Shown piece by piece: positions 8,459-16,728 of a stretch of DNA of 64,000 nt. The notes below the pieces were generated by a model, which was not told the DNA's origin, did no database searches, and worked only from the letters and a program-made list of their open reading frames with translations. This DNA is from Candidatus Brocadia pituitae (GTDB lineage Bacteria > Planctomycetota > Brocadiia > Brocadiales > Brocadiaceae): NCBI GenBank assembly GCA_017347445.1, contig AP021856.1, positions 1,496,613 through 1,560,612 on the forward strand, read 5' to 3'. The translations under genes were made by a program, and so were the position numbers. Every line of letters starts with the position of its first letter. Position 1 is the stretch's first letter.

Positions 8459-8882
8459 TGTAAACATTTATAACCGTCCCTTTGATGACCAAATGGAAGT
8501 CAGGATAAGACTTGAAACAATAGCGATATTTTCAATCTTACAGAAGATAAAAAGCGGTGATTTCGGACTTTTGTGGTCTTTTGTGATTGATTATGAAAAT
8601 AGCCTGAACCCCTACGATGATATAAGGGTTGAAATAGAAATGGCTTCCTCTTTAGCAAATAATATGGTGACTCACGATGAGATTGTATATAATATGGCAA
8701 AGGAATTTGAATCAAAGGGGATAAAACCAAGAGATTCATTGCATCTTGCCTGTGCTGTAAAGGGAGATGCGGATTATTTTTTAACGTGCGACGATAAACT
8801 GATAAAAAAGGTATCCACCATGGGAATAGATCTCAAGATAATGAATCCGATAAGATTCGTTGAGGAAATGGAGGAAAAATAA
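8439..8882 (+). CDS. PIN-domain protein (VapC-like RNase)
   Basis: A 147-residue protein starting MLKLYLDVNIYNRPFDD, in which D7 is the first PIN acidic residue. Further acidic residues follow at GIKPRDSLHLACA (the central Asp of PIN domains) and ADYFLTCDDKLIKK (the last Asp pair). Length and layout match VapC-type Mg-dependent RNases. It overlaps the 3' end of the restriction gene by 20 bases and is followed directly (next base after the stop) by a small gene that is the likely antitoxin. Placement inside a restriction-modification locus suggests a TA module maintaining the island, or an accessory defence effector; the choice is inference. Confidence 0.8.
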   Translation: MLKLYLDVNIYNRPFDDQMEVRIRLETIAIFSILQKIKSGDFGLLWSFVIDYENSLNPYDDIRVEIEMASSLANNMVTHDEIVYNMAKEFESKGIKPRDSLHLACAVKGDADYFLTCDDKLIKKVSTMGIDLKIMNPIRFVEEMEEK

Positions 8883-9122
8883 ATGACCAGGATAGCAAGT
8901 GATATGGAAATAAGGCAAAAAGGACTGAAAATTTTATTTAAAAGTCTCGGAGAGGTTGACGCGATAAGATTTCTCTCTCAGATTACCTCCGAAAAACGGA
9001 ATTATCTGAAGCTCCAGGATAAACTTTTTGAAGATATGAGTGTTGAGGATATTTACAGGAAGGCAAAAGAATATTCCGGGAAAAAGCAATGTATGAAAAT
9101 GCAGAGAAAAACAAAATGTTGA
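8883..9122 (+). CDS. Small protein following the PIN gene, probable antitoxin
   Basis: A 79-residue protein whose ATG immediately follows the TAA of the PIN gene. The sequence contains MEIRQKGLKILFKSLGEVDAIRF and a predicted helical stretch SVEDIYRKAKEY, ending in a basic tail. I do not recognise a DNA-binding motif with certainty. Close coupling to a PIN RNase and the small charged composition support an antitoxin role. The order toxin-then-antitoxin is the reverse of classic vapBC. The gene ends only 21 bases before the left terminal repeat of an inserted element at 9144, so the last few codons (a cysteine- and lysine-rich tail) may have been changed by that insertion. Confidence 0.6.
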   Translation: MTRIASDMEIRQKGLKILFKSLGEVDAIRFLSQITSEKRNYLKLQDKLFEDMSVEDIYRKAKEYSGKKQCMKMQRKTKC

Positions 9123-9143
9123 CCAGAAATCATAGAAAAATTA

Positions 9144-9514
9144 GTAACAATTTAGTTTTTTTGAAAATCTCAGGAGAAAGCCGTGTTTTGCTGTCGGTAT
9201 CCGGGCGTATAACAAGGAGAGGCGGATTCAAAACATGTCTTTGTAATTTTCAAATCCTGAAAGGATGTCATGATTATAGCCAATGGATGCATTTTCTCCT
9301 GTTAACCCCGTAGGGGTGATATTGGTTTTTTATGTCGATGTCATGGCAATGTTATTTCACCCCTTCAGGGTTGTGTATTTTGTCTATCCATGGTTCTATA
9401 ATCATTTCAGCCCTTCGGGCTTTTTTACCGCAGAGCGGATTTGTTTTAGTGCGTGTGAATGCCCGCAGGTATGTGCCTAAAGAGAAAAGTGTTTTTCAAA
9501 AAGCCAAAGTGTTA
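9144..9514. repeat. Interspersed element with 23-bp terminal inverted repeats (copy A)
   Basis: The left end reads GTAACAATTTAGTTTTTTTG followed by AAAA (9144-9167). The right end (9493-9514) is its inverse, TTTTCAAAAAGCCAAAGTG followed by TTAC. The interior has no credible gene but contains small palindromic blocks such as CCCCGTAGGGGT and GCCCTTCGGGC. Read on the opposite strand, the right part and centre match 35225-35440 closely (GCGGTAAAAAAGCC, then GAAGGGGTGAAATAACAT, then GACATCGACATAA), so this is a dispersed family. Copy A has an additional internal block with GCTGAAATGATTATAGAACC. The arrangement is MITE-like. Confidence 0.75.
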
Positions 9515-9588
9515 CAATGTTTTCTGTAGAAAAACATAATTTCATACAACAGAAGGCAAATGAACATATTCCCGAAATTAGGGAAAAG

Positions 9589-9773
9589 GTACTACTTTAG
9601 ATTTTTGAAAATTAATGCTCATATTTTCGAGCATCATGGGTGGCACGGACAAGCTTTGCTTGTCCGTGATTGCATGCAAATTGGTCTAGGTCTTGTTGCC
9701 ACACGGACAAACGGAGTTTGTCCGTGCCACCCAACATAAACTGCAATATGTTTTCAAAAAGCTAAATTGTTAC
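9589..9773. repeat. Interspersed element with terminal inverted repeats (copy B)
   Basis: The right end TTTTCAAAAAGCTAAATTG followed by TTAC (9751-9773) is a near-consensus copy of the family terminus. The left end (9589-9611, GTACTACTTTAGATTTTTG and AAAA) is a diverged inverse. Inside is a second, unrelated hairpin: GGGTGGCACGGACAAG near 9649 pairs with a reverse copy ending GTCCGTGCCACCC near 9732, each arm itself carrying a small CTTG/CAAG hairpin. The flanks read GGGAAAAG before the left end and GGGGAAAG after the right end, a possible imperfect target duplication. It ends 24 bases before the YgiT-type gene and could supply its upstream region. Confidence 0.65.
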
Positions 9774-9797
9774 GGGGAAAGATTGTGTAGTCATTAC

Positions 9798-10043
9798 ATG
9801 CTATTAAAAAACAAAATTAAAAGATGCCCCCTTTGCAGTGGAGAACTGCATGATGGTACCACTGCTACGTCATTTTTCATCCGGGACAAAATCATTGTTG
9901 TCAAGGATGTGCCTGCTGAAGTCTGCAGTGAATGCGGGGAACCGTATATGAAAAGCAGTGTGGTTGATAGAATTGAAACCCTTCTGGATAAGCTCGAAGA
10001 CCTGCATTGTGAAATGTCGGTCGTTCAGTATAAGATTGCATAA
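9798..10043 (+). CDS. YgiT-type zinc-finger domain protein
   Basis: An 81-residue protein read from MLLKNKIKRCPLCSGELHDG at 9798. Two CxxC pairs, RCPLCSG (residues 9-15) and VCSECGEPY (about residues 41-49), form the zinc ribbon of YgiT/MqsA N-terminal domains. The rest, VVDRIETLLDKLEDL, is helical. There is no C-terminal HTH, so it is the short form usually paired with a DUF4258-type toxin. No such toxin is adjacent, but a DUF4258-like protein lies at 4270. A longer in-frame start at 9693 lies inside repeat copy B and encodes no domain, so I prefer 9798. It precedes the methyltransferase by 19 bases and is probably co-transcribed with it. Confidence 0.75.
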   Translation: MLLKNKIKRCPLCSGELHDGTTATSFFIRDKIIVVKDVPAEVCSECGEPYMKSSVVDRIETLLDKLEDLHCEMSVVQYKIA

Positions 10044-10062
10044 GCCAAGAGAAGATTAGTTT

Positions 10063-12720
10063 ATGGCAAAGAAAAAGAATTCATCAGCAAATATTCCCAT
10101 AGAAGCGCATATCCACAAAAAGGATAAACGCACCAATATCCCCACCGCAGAACTGAAGGATTTTGTTAAAGAGGATGAAGCCAAACCAAAAAAAATTCTC
10201 TATCCGCGCGACCCTTCCCTTGACCCTCAATTGGTGTGGAAGGGAAAGGACGAACAGGACCAAAAACCCTTAGAAATACCGGCAGTGCCCATTTACATAC
10301 AAGAGAAGGCACATCCGCAGGCGCTGATTGAAGATTTGCGCCAGACATCCACAGCATCACGACCGCAACAACTCAAACTCTTTGCCGATTTTAACGGCAT
10401 CGAGTTTGAAAAAGACATTGACTTCTATAAATACGAGAAGAACTGGTCAAACCGCATGATCCTGGGCGATTCCCTCCTGGTGATGAACTCCCTTGCCGAA
10501 AAGGAAGGACTGAAAGGCAAAGTCCAGATGATCTACTTCGACCCGCCCTACGGCATCAGATTCGGCTCAAACTGGCAGGTATCTACCAAAAAACGTGATG
10601 TGAAGGATGGCAGGGCAGCGGATTTAACGAGACAACCGGAGCAGATCAGGGCATTCCGCGATACGTGGGAATTAGGCATTCACTCGTATCTAAGCTATCT
10701 CAGGGACAGGCTTGTCATTGCAAGAGAACTCCTCACAGAAACCGGTTCCGTCTTTGTCCAGATCGGCGATGAAAACGTCCACCTCGTGAGATGCCTGATG
10801 GATGAGGTGTTTGGGAGTGAGAATTTTGTTTCAAAGATTATATTTAAAACAACTGCAGGTAAAGGAAGCGCAATTTTAGATAGTATTTACGACATGATTC
10901 TTTGGTACACAAAAGATATTAGTAGAGTGAAATATAGACAGTTGTTTGCTGAACGAGATTCTGCTGAGGATAAACAAAGATATAATTTACTTGAAACTAA
11001 AGATGGACTAATACAAAGGCTATCTCAAGAACAGATTGATGGAAAAGAAGCAATTGCAGATGGCAAGCAGTTTAGAATAACTGCTCTTAATTCGCAAGGT
11101 GAAACACAGGGTGAAACAGCAGACCCATTTGAATGGAGAGGTGAAATCTTCCATCCACCTACCGGAAGACATTGGTCAGTTGGGAAAGAAGGTCTGACAA
11201 ACCTTGATAAATTAAATAGGCTAATTGTAGAAGGTAAGAACCTGTGCTACAAAAGATATTTAAATGATTATCCTGTAGCACACATCAAAAATGTTTGGAT
11301 GGATACAGGCGGGGGCGCTCTTGTTCACGAAAAAGTTTATGTAGTTCAAACCACAACCAAAGTCATCGAACGCTGTCTCCTTATGACCACCGACCCTGGC
11401 GATCTTGTGCTTGATCCTACCTGCGGGAGTGGCACGACGGCCTATGTTGCCGAGCAGTGGGGCAGGCGGTGGATTACGATTGATACGAGCAGGGTAGCCC
11501 TGGCCCTTGCACGCACGCGCCTGATGTCGGCAAGGTATCCGTATTACAAGCTTGCCGATGCTGAAGACATCAAAAAAGGCTTTACCTATAAAACCGTCCC
11601 GCACGTCACCTTAAAATCCATCGCCAACAACCCCGATATCAAAGAGGGCATGAGCCGTGAGGAGATTGACGCCGCAATCAGACGCCACGCTGATACAGAA
11701 ATTCTCTATGACCGGCCGGATGAGGACAAAAAGCGCATCCGTGTAAGCGGTCCCTTTACCGTTGAAAGCCTCTCACCCCACCGCATTCTCGCTCCGGATG
11801 AGGAACGGCCTGAATCAGAGAAATCTCCAGAAAAGACCACAGGAAACGGGCAATTTGAACTGATGATCCTTGAAAATCTGAAAAAGGCAGGCGTACAAAA
11901 CACGGTCAGGAACGAGCGTTTAAAGTTTGACAGACTCGAAACCTTTGCAGGTCTTTATTTACATGGCGAAGGCGCATACACGGAGAACGGACAGACCAGA
12001 CGCGTAGCAATAAGCATCGGACCTGAGCATGGTACGGTAAGCTCGGATCTGGTAAAAGAAGCGGCAAAGGAGGCAGTGAAGGGAGTCGGCTTTGATCTGC
12101 TTATTGTATGCGGCTTTGCCTTTGACCCGTATGCAAATGAGGTGGTAAAACAGTTTTTACCTGAATCTTCCCATAAATCTAATGACCCTATTATTTCGGA
12201 GAGTATACGTCAGTATGGCAAACTCACCGTCCTTCTTGCCAGGATGAACCACGATCTGGCGATGGGAGATGAAGTCCTCAAAAAGACAGGCGCTGGCAAT
12301 CTCTTTATGGTATTTGGCGAGCCTGATATCGAAATCAAAAAAATCCCTTTAAAAAAAGAAGGCAAAGGGGAATTGCACATGATAACGGTAGAGATAAAAG
12401 GGCTTGATGTCTACGACCCGACCACAGGCCAGATAAGGAGTCACTCTACGGATGACATTGCCTGCTGGTTCATCGATACGGATTACAACGAAGAAAGTTT
12501 CTTTGTCAGGCACGCCTATTTCTGCGGCGCTGATGAGCCTTACGAAAAGCTCAAAAAGGCGCTCAGGGCGGAGATAAATGAATCCGCATGGGCAACGCTC
12601 TATTCCACCAAAAGCCGTCCCTTTTCAGTACCATCAAAAGGCAAAATCGCCGTCAAAGTTATCAATCACTATGGAGATGAAGTTTTGAAGGTTTACGATG
12701 TAAAATATTTATCGGTTTAA
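10063..12720 (+). CDS. Type III restriction-modification system, DNA methyltransferase (Mod) subunit
   Basis: An 885-residue beta-class methyltransferase. The catalytic motif DPPYG (D160) precedes the SAM-binding motif DPTCGSGTT (from D451), the order expected for type III Mod. Between them lies the target-recognition region. After the core, a long C-terminal part (about 560-885) carries unassigned domains with VKGVGFDLLIVCGFAFD. Mod methylates adenine at a short asymmetric site and guides Res. Bases about 10810-11340, encoding the recognition region, are much more AT-rich (by hand count 28-37 percent GC in sample 60-base lines) than both flanks (55-60 percent), so this domain was probably exchanged. 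It is longer than EcoP15I-type Mod (about 650 residues). Confidence 0.87.
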   Translation: MAKKKNSSANIPIEAHIHKKDKRTNIPTAELKDFVKEDEAKPKKILYPRDPSLDPQLVWKGKDEQDQKPLEIPAVPIYIQEKAHPQALIEDLRQTSTASRPQQLKLFADFNGIEFEKDIDFYKYEKNWSNRMILGDSLLVMNSLAEKEGLKGKVQMIYFDPPYGIRFGSNWQVSTKKRDVKDGRAADLTRQPEQIRAFRDTWELGIHSYLSYLRDRLVIARELLTETGSVFVQIGDENVHLVRCLMDEVFGSENFVSKIIFKTTAGKGSAILDSIYDMILWYTKDISRVKYRQLFAERDSAEDKQRYNLLETKDGLIQRLSQEQIDGKEAIADGKQFRITALNSQGETQGETADPFEWRGEIFHPPTGRHWSVGKEGLTNLDKLNRLIVEGKNLCYKRYLNDYPVAHIKNVWMDTGGGALVHEKVYVVQTTTKVIERCLLMTTDPGDLVLDPTCGSGTTAYVAEQWGRRWITIDTSRVALALARTRLMSARYPYYKLADAEDIKKGFTYKTVPHVTLKSIANNPDIKEGMSREEIDAAIRRHADTEILYDRPDEDKKRIRVSGPFTVESLSPHRILAPDEERPESEKSPEKTTGNGQFELMILENLKKAGVQNTVRNERLKFDRLETFAGLYLHGEGAYTENGQTRRVAISIGPEHGTVSSDLVKEAAKEAVKGVGFDLLIVCGFAFDPYANEVVKQFLPESSHKSNDPIISESIRQYGKLTVLLARMNHDLAMGDEVLKKTGAGNLFMVFGEPDIEIKKIPLKKEGKGELHMITVEIKGLDVYDPTTGQIRSHSTDDIACWFIDTDYNEESFFVRHAYFCGADEPYEKLKKALRAEINESAWATLYSTKSRPFSVPSKGKIAVKVINHYGDEVLKVYDVKYLSV

Positions 12721-12734
12721 GAAGGAGTTGCAAC

Positions 12735-14846
12735 ATGGTAACTACAAAATCAATCAGGTATGTATTGCCTTTTGTGTGTATTTTGTTCATTGCTACGGTG
12801 TCTGGCACATTTGCCAATGAGGTGCATGGAAATAAGATTCTGGGACACAATCTGGAGATTGAACTTTTTTTGAAAGAACACAAGATAAAGGCGGTCGATC
12901 ATGTGCGTGTTCAAGGTGAGGACAAGGAAAAGTTTTCGTGTTTCATCAACGGAGGATTCCAAATTCTGTCCGTTGGCGTTTTAAACAGAAAGTTAGCTTT
13001 CAAGACTACAGCACACGGAGACTGGCAGCGTTTGGAAATTACCATGCCGTCAGACCTGAGGCAAGCGGATGACGTAGTGCTGGATGTTGCATACGAAGGG
13101 GTTCTTTTTGGAAAGCCTGCCTCCCTGGAGTTGGAGGACGTTGGCGAAACGACTGGCATTATTGATGAGGCGGGGGTGTACCTGAGTCCTGCATGCGCGT
13201 GGTATCCGGATGTCCTTGGCTCTCTGTCGTCTTTTCAGGTGACGGTTGTTACGCCCGCAGGATACGAGGCTGTGACACTTGGCGCCCTGGTGAGCAGGAA
13301 AGTGGTTGGCGATAAGATATATGTTACGTGGGAAGAAAAGAATGTGTCAGAGGGATGTGACCTTGTGGCCGGGAAATATCAGATAACTCAGCTCAAACAT
13401 CAGGATATCGATGTTTATGCCTTCTTTTTCCCAGAGGATCAAGGTTTGGTGGATACCTATCTGAAGGCCACGACACGGTATCTGGATATGTACCAAAAGC
13501 TCCTGGGAGATTATCCGTACAGAAAGTTTGCCATTGTGGAAAATTTCTTTCAGACAGGATATGGAATGCCTTCATTTACCTTGCTGGGGAATACCGTGGT
13601 TAAAATGCCTTTTATTGTGGATACTTCGCTGGGACATGAGATTTTACATAACTGGTGGGGTAACTCGGTCTTTGTGGAAGAATCTCAGGGGAATTGGTGT
13701 GAAGGATTGACCACCTATATGGCGGACTATTATTATAAGGAACTCAAGGATAGCGACTCGGCAGTGGAGTATCGCAGTGATATTTGCAGAAAATACACCA
13801 ATTACGTCACGAAAAAGAACGATTTTCCTTTAAAAAATTTTATTGGCAGAAGAGATCAGACGACCCGGGCTATCGGATATGGGAAGACAGCCATGGTATT
13901 CCATATGCTCAGACGAATGGTTGGAGATGAGGTGTTTTATACATCCCTGCGAAGGTTTTATAAAGAAAAGATATGGCAGCGAGCGGGCTGGAAAGATATC
14001 CAATATGTATTTGAAGATACCAGCAAGATGAACTTGTCCTGGTTTTTTGAACAATGGATTCAGCGGGAGGGAGCTCCTTTTCTGGTATTGGGTAAAACGG
14101 AGGTTGAAAAAAACAAAGACGGCTGGGTTACCACGGTGGAGGTCATTCAAAAAGACAAAGGGTATCGCTTCTCCTTGCCTGTCCAACTGGAACTTGACGA
14201 AGGGGCATGTACTACGATTGCGGAATTAAAGGAACAGTCACAATTCATTTCCATTCAGACAAAATCTGAACCGCGTGCTGTTGAGATAGATCCACATTAT
14301 GAGGTATTCAGACGTCTCCATCTGGAAGAAATTCCTCCAACCATAGATTTTGTCCTGGGAGACGAAGAAAAGCTTATTGTGTATCCGACAAGCGGTGAAC
14401 GCGCTTCACAAGAGGCATATAAGAATCTTGCAGCATCTCTGTCGTCCAAAAAGGACGATATAAAGTCGGATGCTGAGATTACGGAAGCAGAAATAGCTCA
14501 AAAAAGCCTGTTCATATTGGGTGGGCTGACAGAAAACAAACTTGCGAAAATACTCACGGACCAGTTGCCAGCGGATTTTTCGCTTGGAGAAGGGTCGTTT
14601 GTAGTGAACAAAGTAAGGTATCAGGAGAAAGGCAACGCCATTCTCGTAAGTGCCAGAAACGCCAAGAACAGGTCAAAAGGAATCGTGTTGTTTGCCGGCC
14701 TTAGTGCAGATGCGATTAAAAGTACCGGATTTAAAATCCCTCATTATGGAAAGTATAGTTATCTTGCCTTTGCTGATAGTAAGAACATCGATAAGGGAAT
14801 ATATGCTGTAACGGGTAGTCCGCTTCGGAGGTCTTTGAGTAAATAG
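12735..14846 (+). CDS. Exported M1-family-like aminopeptidase
   Basis: A 703-residue protein with a strong Shine-Dalgarno (GAAGGAG) and a signal peptide ending near TFANE (residue 30). The zinc site is HEILHNWWGN (H301, E302, H305), with the third ligand probably E323 in WCEGLTTY. The spacing of 17 residues after the second His is slightly shorter than in classic M1 enzymes. Residues 1-200 form the N-terminal beta domain. After about residue 530 a C-terminal domain with LGDEEKLIVYPTSGE is present that I do not recognise. It is a periplasmic metallopeptidase, perhaps for nutrient or protein turnover. It follows mod by 14 bases, but its export signal and composition mark it as a separate functional unit. 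Confidence 0.83.
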   Translation: MVTTKSIRYVLPFVCILFIATVSGTFANEVHGNKILGHNLEIELFLKEHKIKAVDHVRVQGEDKEKFSCFINGGFQILSVGVLNRKLAFKTTAHGDWQRLEITMPSDLRQADDVVLDVAYEGVLFGKPASLELEDVGETTGIIDEAGVYLSPACAWYPDVLGSLSSFQVTVVTPAGYEAVTLGALVSRKVVGDKIYVTWEEKNVSEGCDLVAGKYQITQLKHQDIDVYAFFFPEDQGLVDTYLKATTRYLDMYQKLLGDYPYRKFAIVENFFQTGYGMPSFTLLGNTVVKMPFIVDTSLGHEILHNWWGNSVFVEESQGNWCEGLTTYMADYYYKELKDSDSAVEYRSDICRKYTNYVTKKNDFPLKNFIGRRDQTTRAIGYGKTAMVFHMLRRMVGDEVFYTSLRRFYKEKIWQRAGWKDIQYVFEDTSKMNLSWFFEQWIQREGAPFLVLGKTEVEKNKDGWVTTVEVIQKDKGYRFSLPVQLELDEGACTTIAELKEQSQFISIQTKSEPRAVEIDPHYEVFRRLHLEEIPPTIDFVLGDEEKLIVYPTSGERASQEAYKNLAASLSSKKDDIKSDAEITEAEIAQKSLFILGGLTENKLAKILTDQLPADFSLGEGSFVVNKVRYQEKGNAILVSARNAKNRSKGIVLFAGLSADAIKSTGFKIPHYGKYSYLAFADSKNIDKGIYAVTGSPLRRSLSK

Positions 14847-15097
14847 GCACATTTCCTCAGAGAAAATCATTCATGTTGTGGCAAACAGCATTATATTATG
14901 AAAACATCATTTCATTCGTGAAATTTTACAGAAAATATACTTCAGGAGAAATGCACGGGAATATGAATATTTAAGTATTATTAAAACTTATAACTTAGAA
15001 GATATTTTCATATTTTTGTATTTTTATTTTAGGTAGGAACAGTTTTTGTCACGTGTCTGTAGGCATTATTATTGGAAGGAGGGAAAAATTGTAAATT

Positions 15098-15835
15098 ATG
15101 AAACTGATATACGTACTTAGTGTCCTTTTTGCATTTTTATGTTGTAATTTAATATCTTCAAAGGATATACTAGCAGATAGCAAATATTCTGAGACAGAAG
15201 TTCCAGATGGTGGTACTATTATTGGCAATGTTAAATACATGGGTGAGTTGGCTGCTGTAGGATTAAATCTCTATCGTGATTGGGAATTATCAGATACATC
15301 GAAAACCACTTCTGAAAAGCTTATCTGCAGCAAGGTAAATAGCGGGTTAAAAAACGCCGTTGTTTCCCTCAAGGATATTACTCAGGGGAAAAAAAAGATA
15401 ATACCTGCGATCCATCCGATAATCGACCAGCAAAACAATTATTTCATTCCTCATGTAATTGCGATTGTGTCAGGCACAACCGTTGATTTCTTAAATGGCG
15501 ATGAGCAGATGCATAATATTCATACCAGGTCAACAAGAAACCAGCCTTTCAATTTTGGCACTACGTACAAACAAAGAATTTCAAAAAAATTCGATTACCC
15601 GGAGATCATCAAGATAACGTGCGACCTTCATAAAAATGCATATGCATGGATTGTCGTTCTTGATCACCCTTATTTTGATGCGACAGACAGAAACGGCTAT
15701 TTTGAAATTTGTGATATCCCGCCCGGAACCTATACATTCCAGGTATGGCATGAAGAATTAGGAACTTTAGAAAAGGAGGTAACGGTACATCCGAAAGAAA
15801 CTACGACGATAGAGTTTGTTTATTCACAGAATTAG
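15098..15835 (+). CDS. Exported cupredoxin-like protein with carboxypeptidase-regulatory-type C-terminal segment
   Basis: A 245-residue protein with a signal peptide (about residues 1-27) and a Shine-Dalgarno GGAGGG 18-23 bases upstream. The copper-site pattern is H139 and H142 in EQMHNIHTRS, then C175 and H178 in TCDLHKNAYAW. Relatives usually have CDxHxWM, the Met being the axial ligand; here that position is KN, so the Met is absent. A later segment YFEICDIPPGTYTFQVWHEELG is a carboxypeptidase-regulatory-like beta sandwich. It is expected in the periplasm or anammoxosome as an electron carrier or copper-binding accessory. It lies 79 bases upstream of the diheme cytochrome and octaheme genes, so it probably shares their transcript. 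Confidence 0.78.
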   Translation: MKLIYVLSVLFAFLCCNLISSKDILADSKYSETEVPDGGTIIGNVKYMGELAAVGLNLYRDWELSDTSKTTSEKLICSKVNSGLKNAVVSLKDITQGKKKIIPAIHPIIDQQNNYFIPHVIAIVSGTTVDFLNGDEQMHNIHTRSTRNQPFNFGTTYKQRISKKFDYPEIIKITCDLHKNAYAWIVVLDHPYFDATDRNGYFEICDIPPGTYTFQVWHEELGTLEKEVTVHPKETTTIEFVYSQN

Positions 15836-15914
15836 CAATGAAAAAGATGCAGGTGTTAATGAGGATAATGTGTTTGAGTATCTACAATGGCAATCGGAAA
15901 GGAGGATAGGCGAT

Positions 15915-16697
15915 ATGAAACCTAAGGTCTTATTGAATAAGGTTAGCTTTTGGTGTGTTACGGCGGTAACAAGCGCAGCGCTGATGCAGAGTATAGCGCC
16001 GGTAACTGCCAACGAAGTTAAGATACCGACAGAGGTTACCGATTTAGGTAAGGATACCTATAAAAAGTATTGTAGCCCCTGTCATGGCGAAGAGGGTAAG
16101 GGAGACGGGCCTGTTGCAAGGTCGATGCTTCCTAAACCGCGTGATTTTACCCGAGGTGCTTATAAATTCAGAACAACTCCGAGTGGTTCACTTCCAACAG
16201 ATGAGGATATCTACCGTACGGTTTCTTTTGGGGTTCCGAATTCTACGATGATTCCGTGGGACATTTTGACGGAAGAACAACGGGCGTCGGTAATTCCTGT
16301 CCTGAAGAGTTTTTCTGAGGCGTTTGAAGTCAGGAAACCTGACGCACCCGTAGAAGTTGGTTTACGGGTTAGACCTACGGAAAAATGTCTTGCAGAGGGG
16401 AAAAAGATTTATGAAGAAAAACTGGAGTGCTGGAAGTGTCATGGCATTGAAGGACGCGGAGATGGTCCCAGCGCTGCTGAGCAGGAAGATGATTTTGGTT
16501 TTCCGATAAAACCCTTTGATTTTACTACAGGAAAATTTAAGGGAGGCAATTCACCTCAGGATGTTTACCTCAGATTTACCACAGGGTTGAACGGTACTCC
16601 CATGCCATCGTTTGCGAAGGAGCTTACTGACGAAGAAAGATGGTGTTTGACGTATTATGTAATGTCACTCATTAAACCAGAAGAAACGAAAAAATAG
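15915..16697 (+). CDS. Exported diheme cytochrome c, partner of the octaheme protein (kustc0457-like)
   Basis: A 260-residue protein starting MKPKVLLNK at 15915, chosen because GGAGG lies 10-14 bases upstream; an in-frame start at 15816 would overlap the cupredoxin gene and lacks a signal peptide at its N terminus. It has a signal peptide (to about residue 32) and two haem motifs, CSPCH (C53) and CWKCH (C172), each followed by GxxGKGDGP or GxxGRGDGP as in class I cytochromes c. Duplicated single-haem domains make up the whole protein. In Kuenenia a diheme protein and an HAO-like octaheme protein encoded side by side form a 60-haem complex. The same gene order here supports an equivalent complex, with this subunit passing electrons to the octaheme site. 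Confidence 0.85.
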   Translation: MKPKVLLNKVSFWCVTAVTSAALMQSIAPVTANEVKIPTEVTDLGKDTYKKYCSPCHGEEGKGDGPVARSMLPKPRDFTRGAYKFRTTPSGSLPTDEDIYRTVSFGVPNSTMIPWDILTEEQRASVIPVLKSFSEAFEVRKPDAPVEVGLRVRPTEKCLAEGKKIYEEKLECWKCHGIEGRGDGPSAAEQEDDFGFPIKPFDFTTGKFKGGNSPQDVYLRFTTGLNGTPMPSFAKELTDEERWCLTYYVMSLIKPEETKK

Positions 16698-16728
16698 ATA
16701 GCATCTAATACCTATGGAGGTGAATGAA

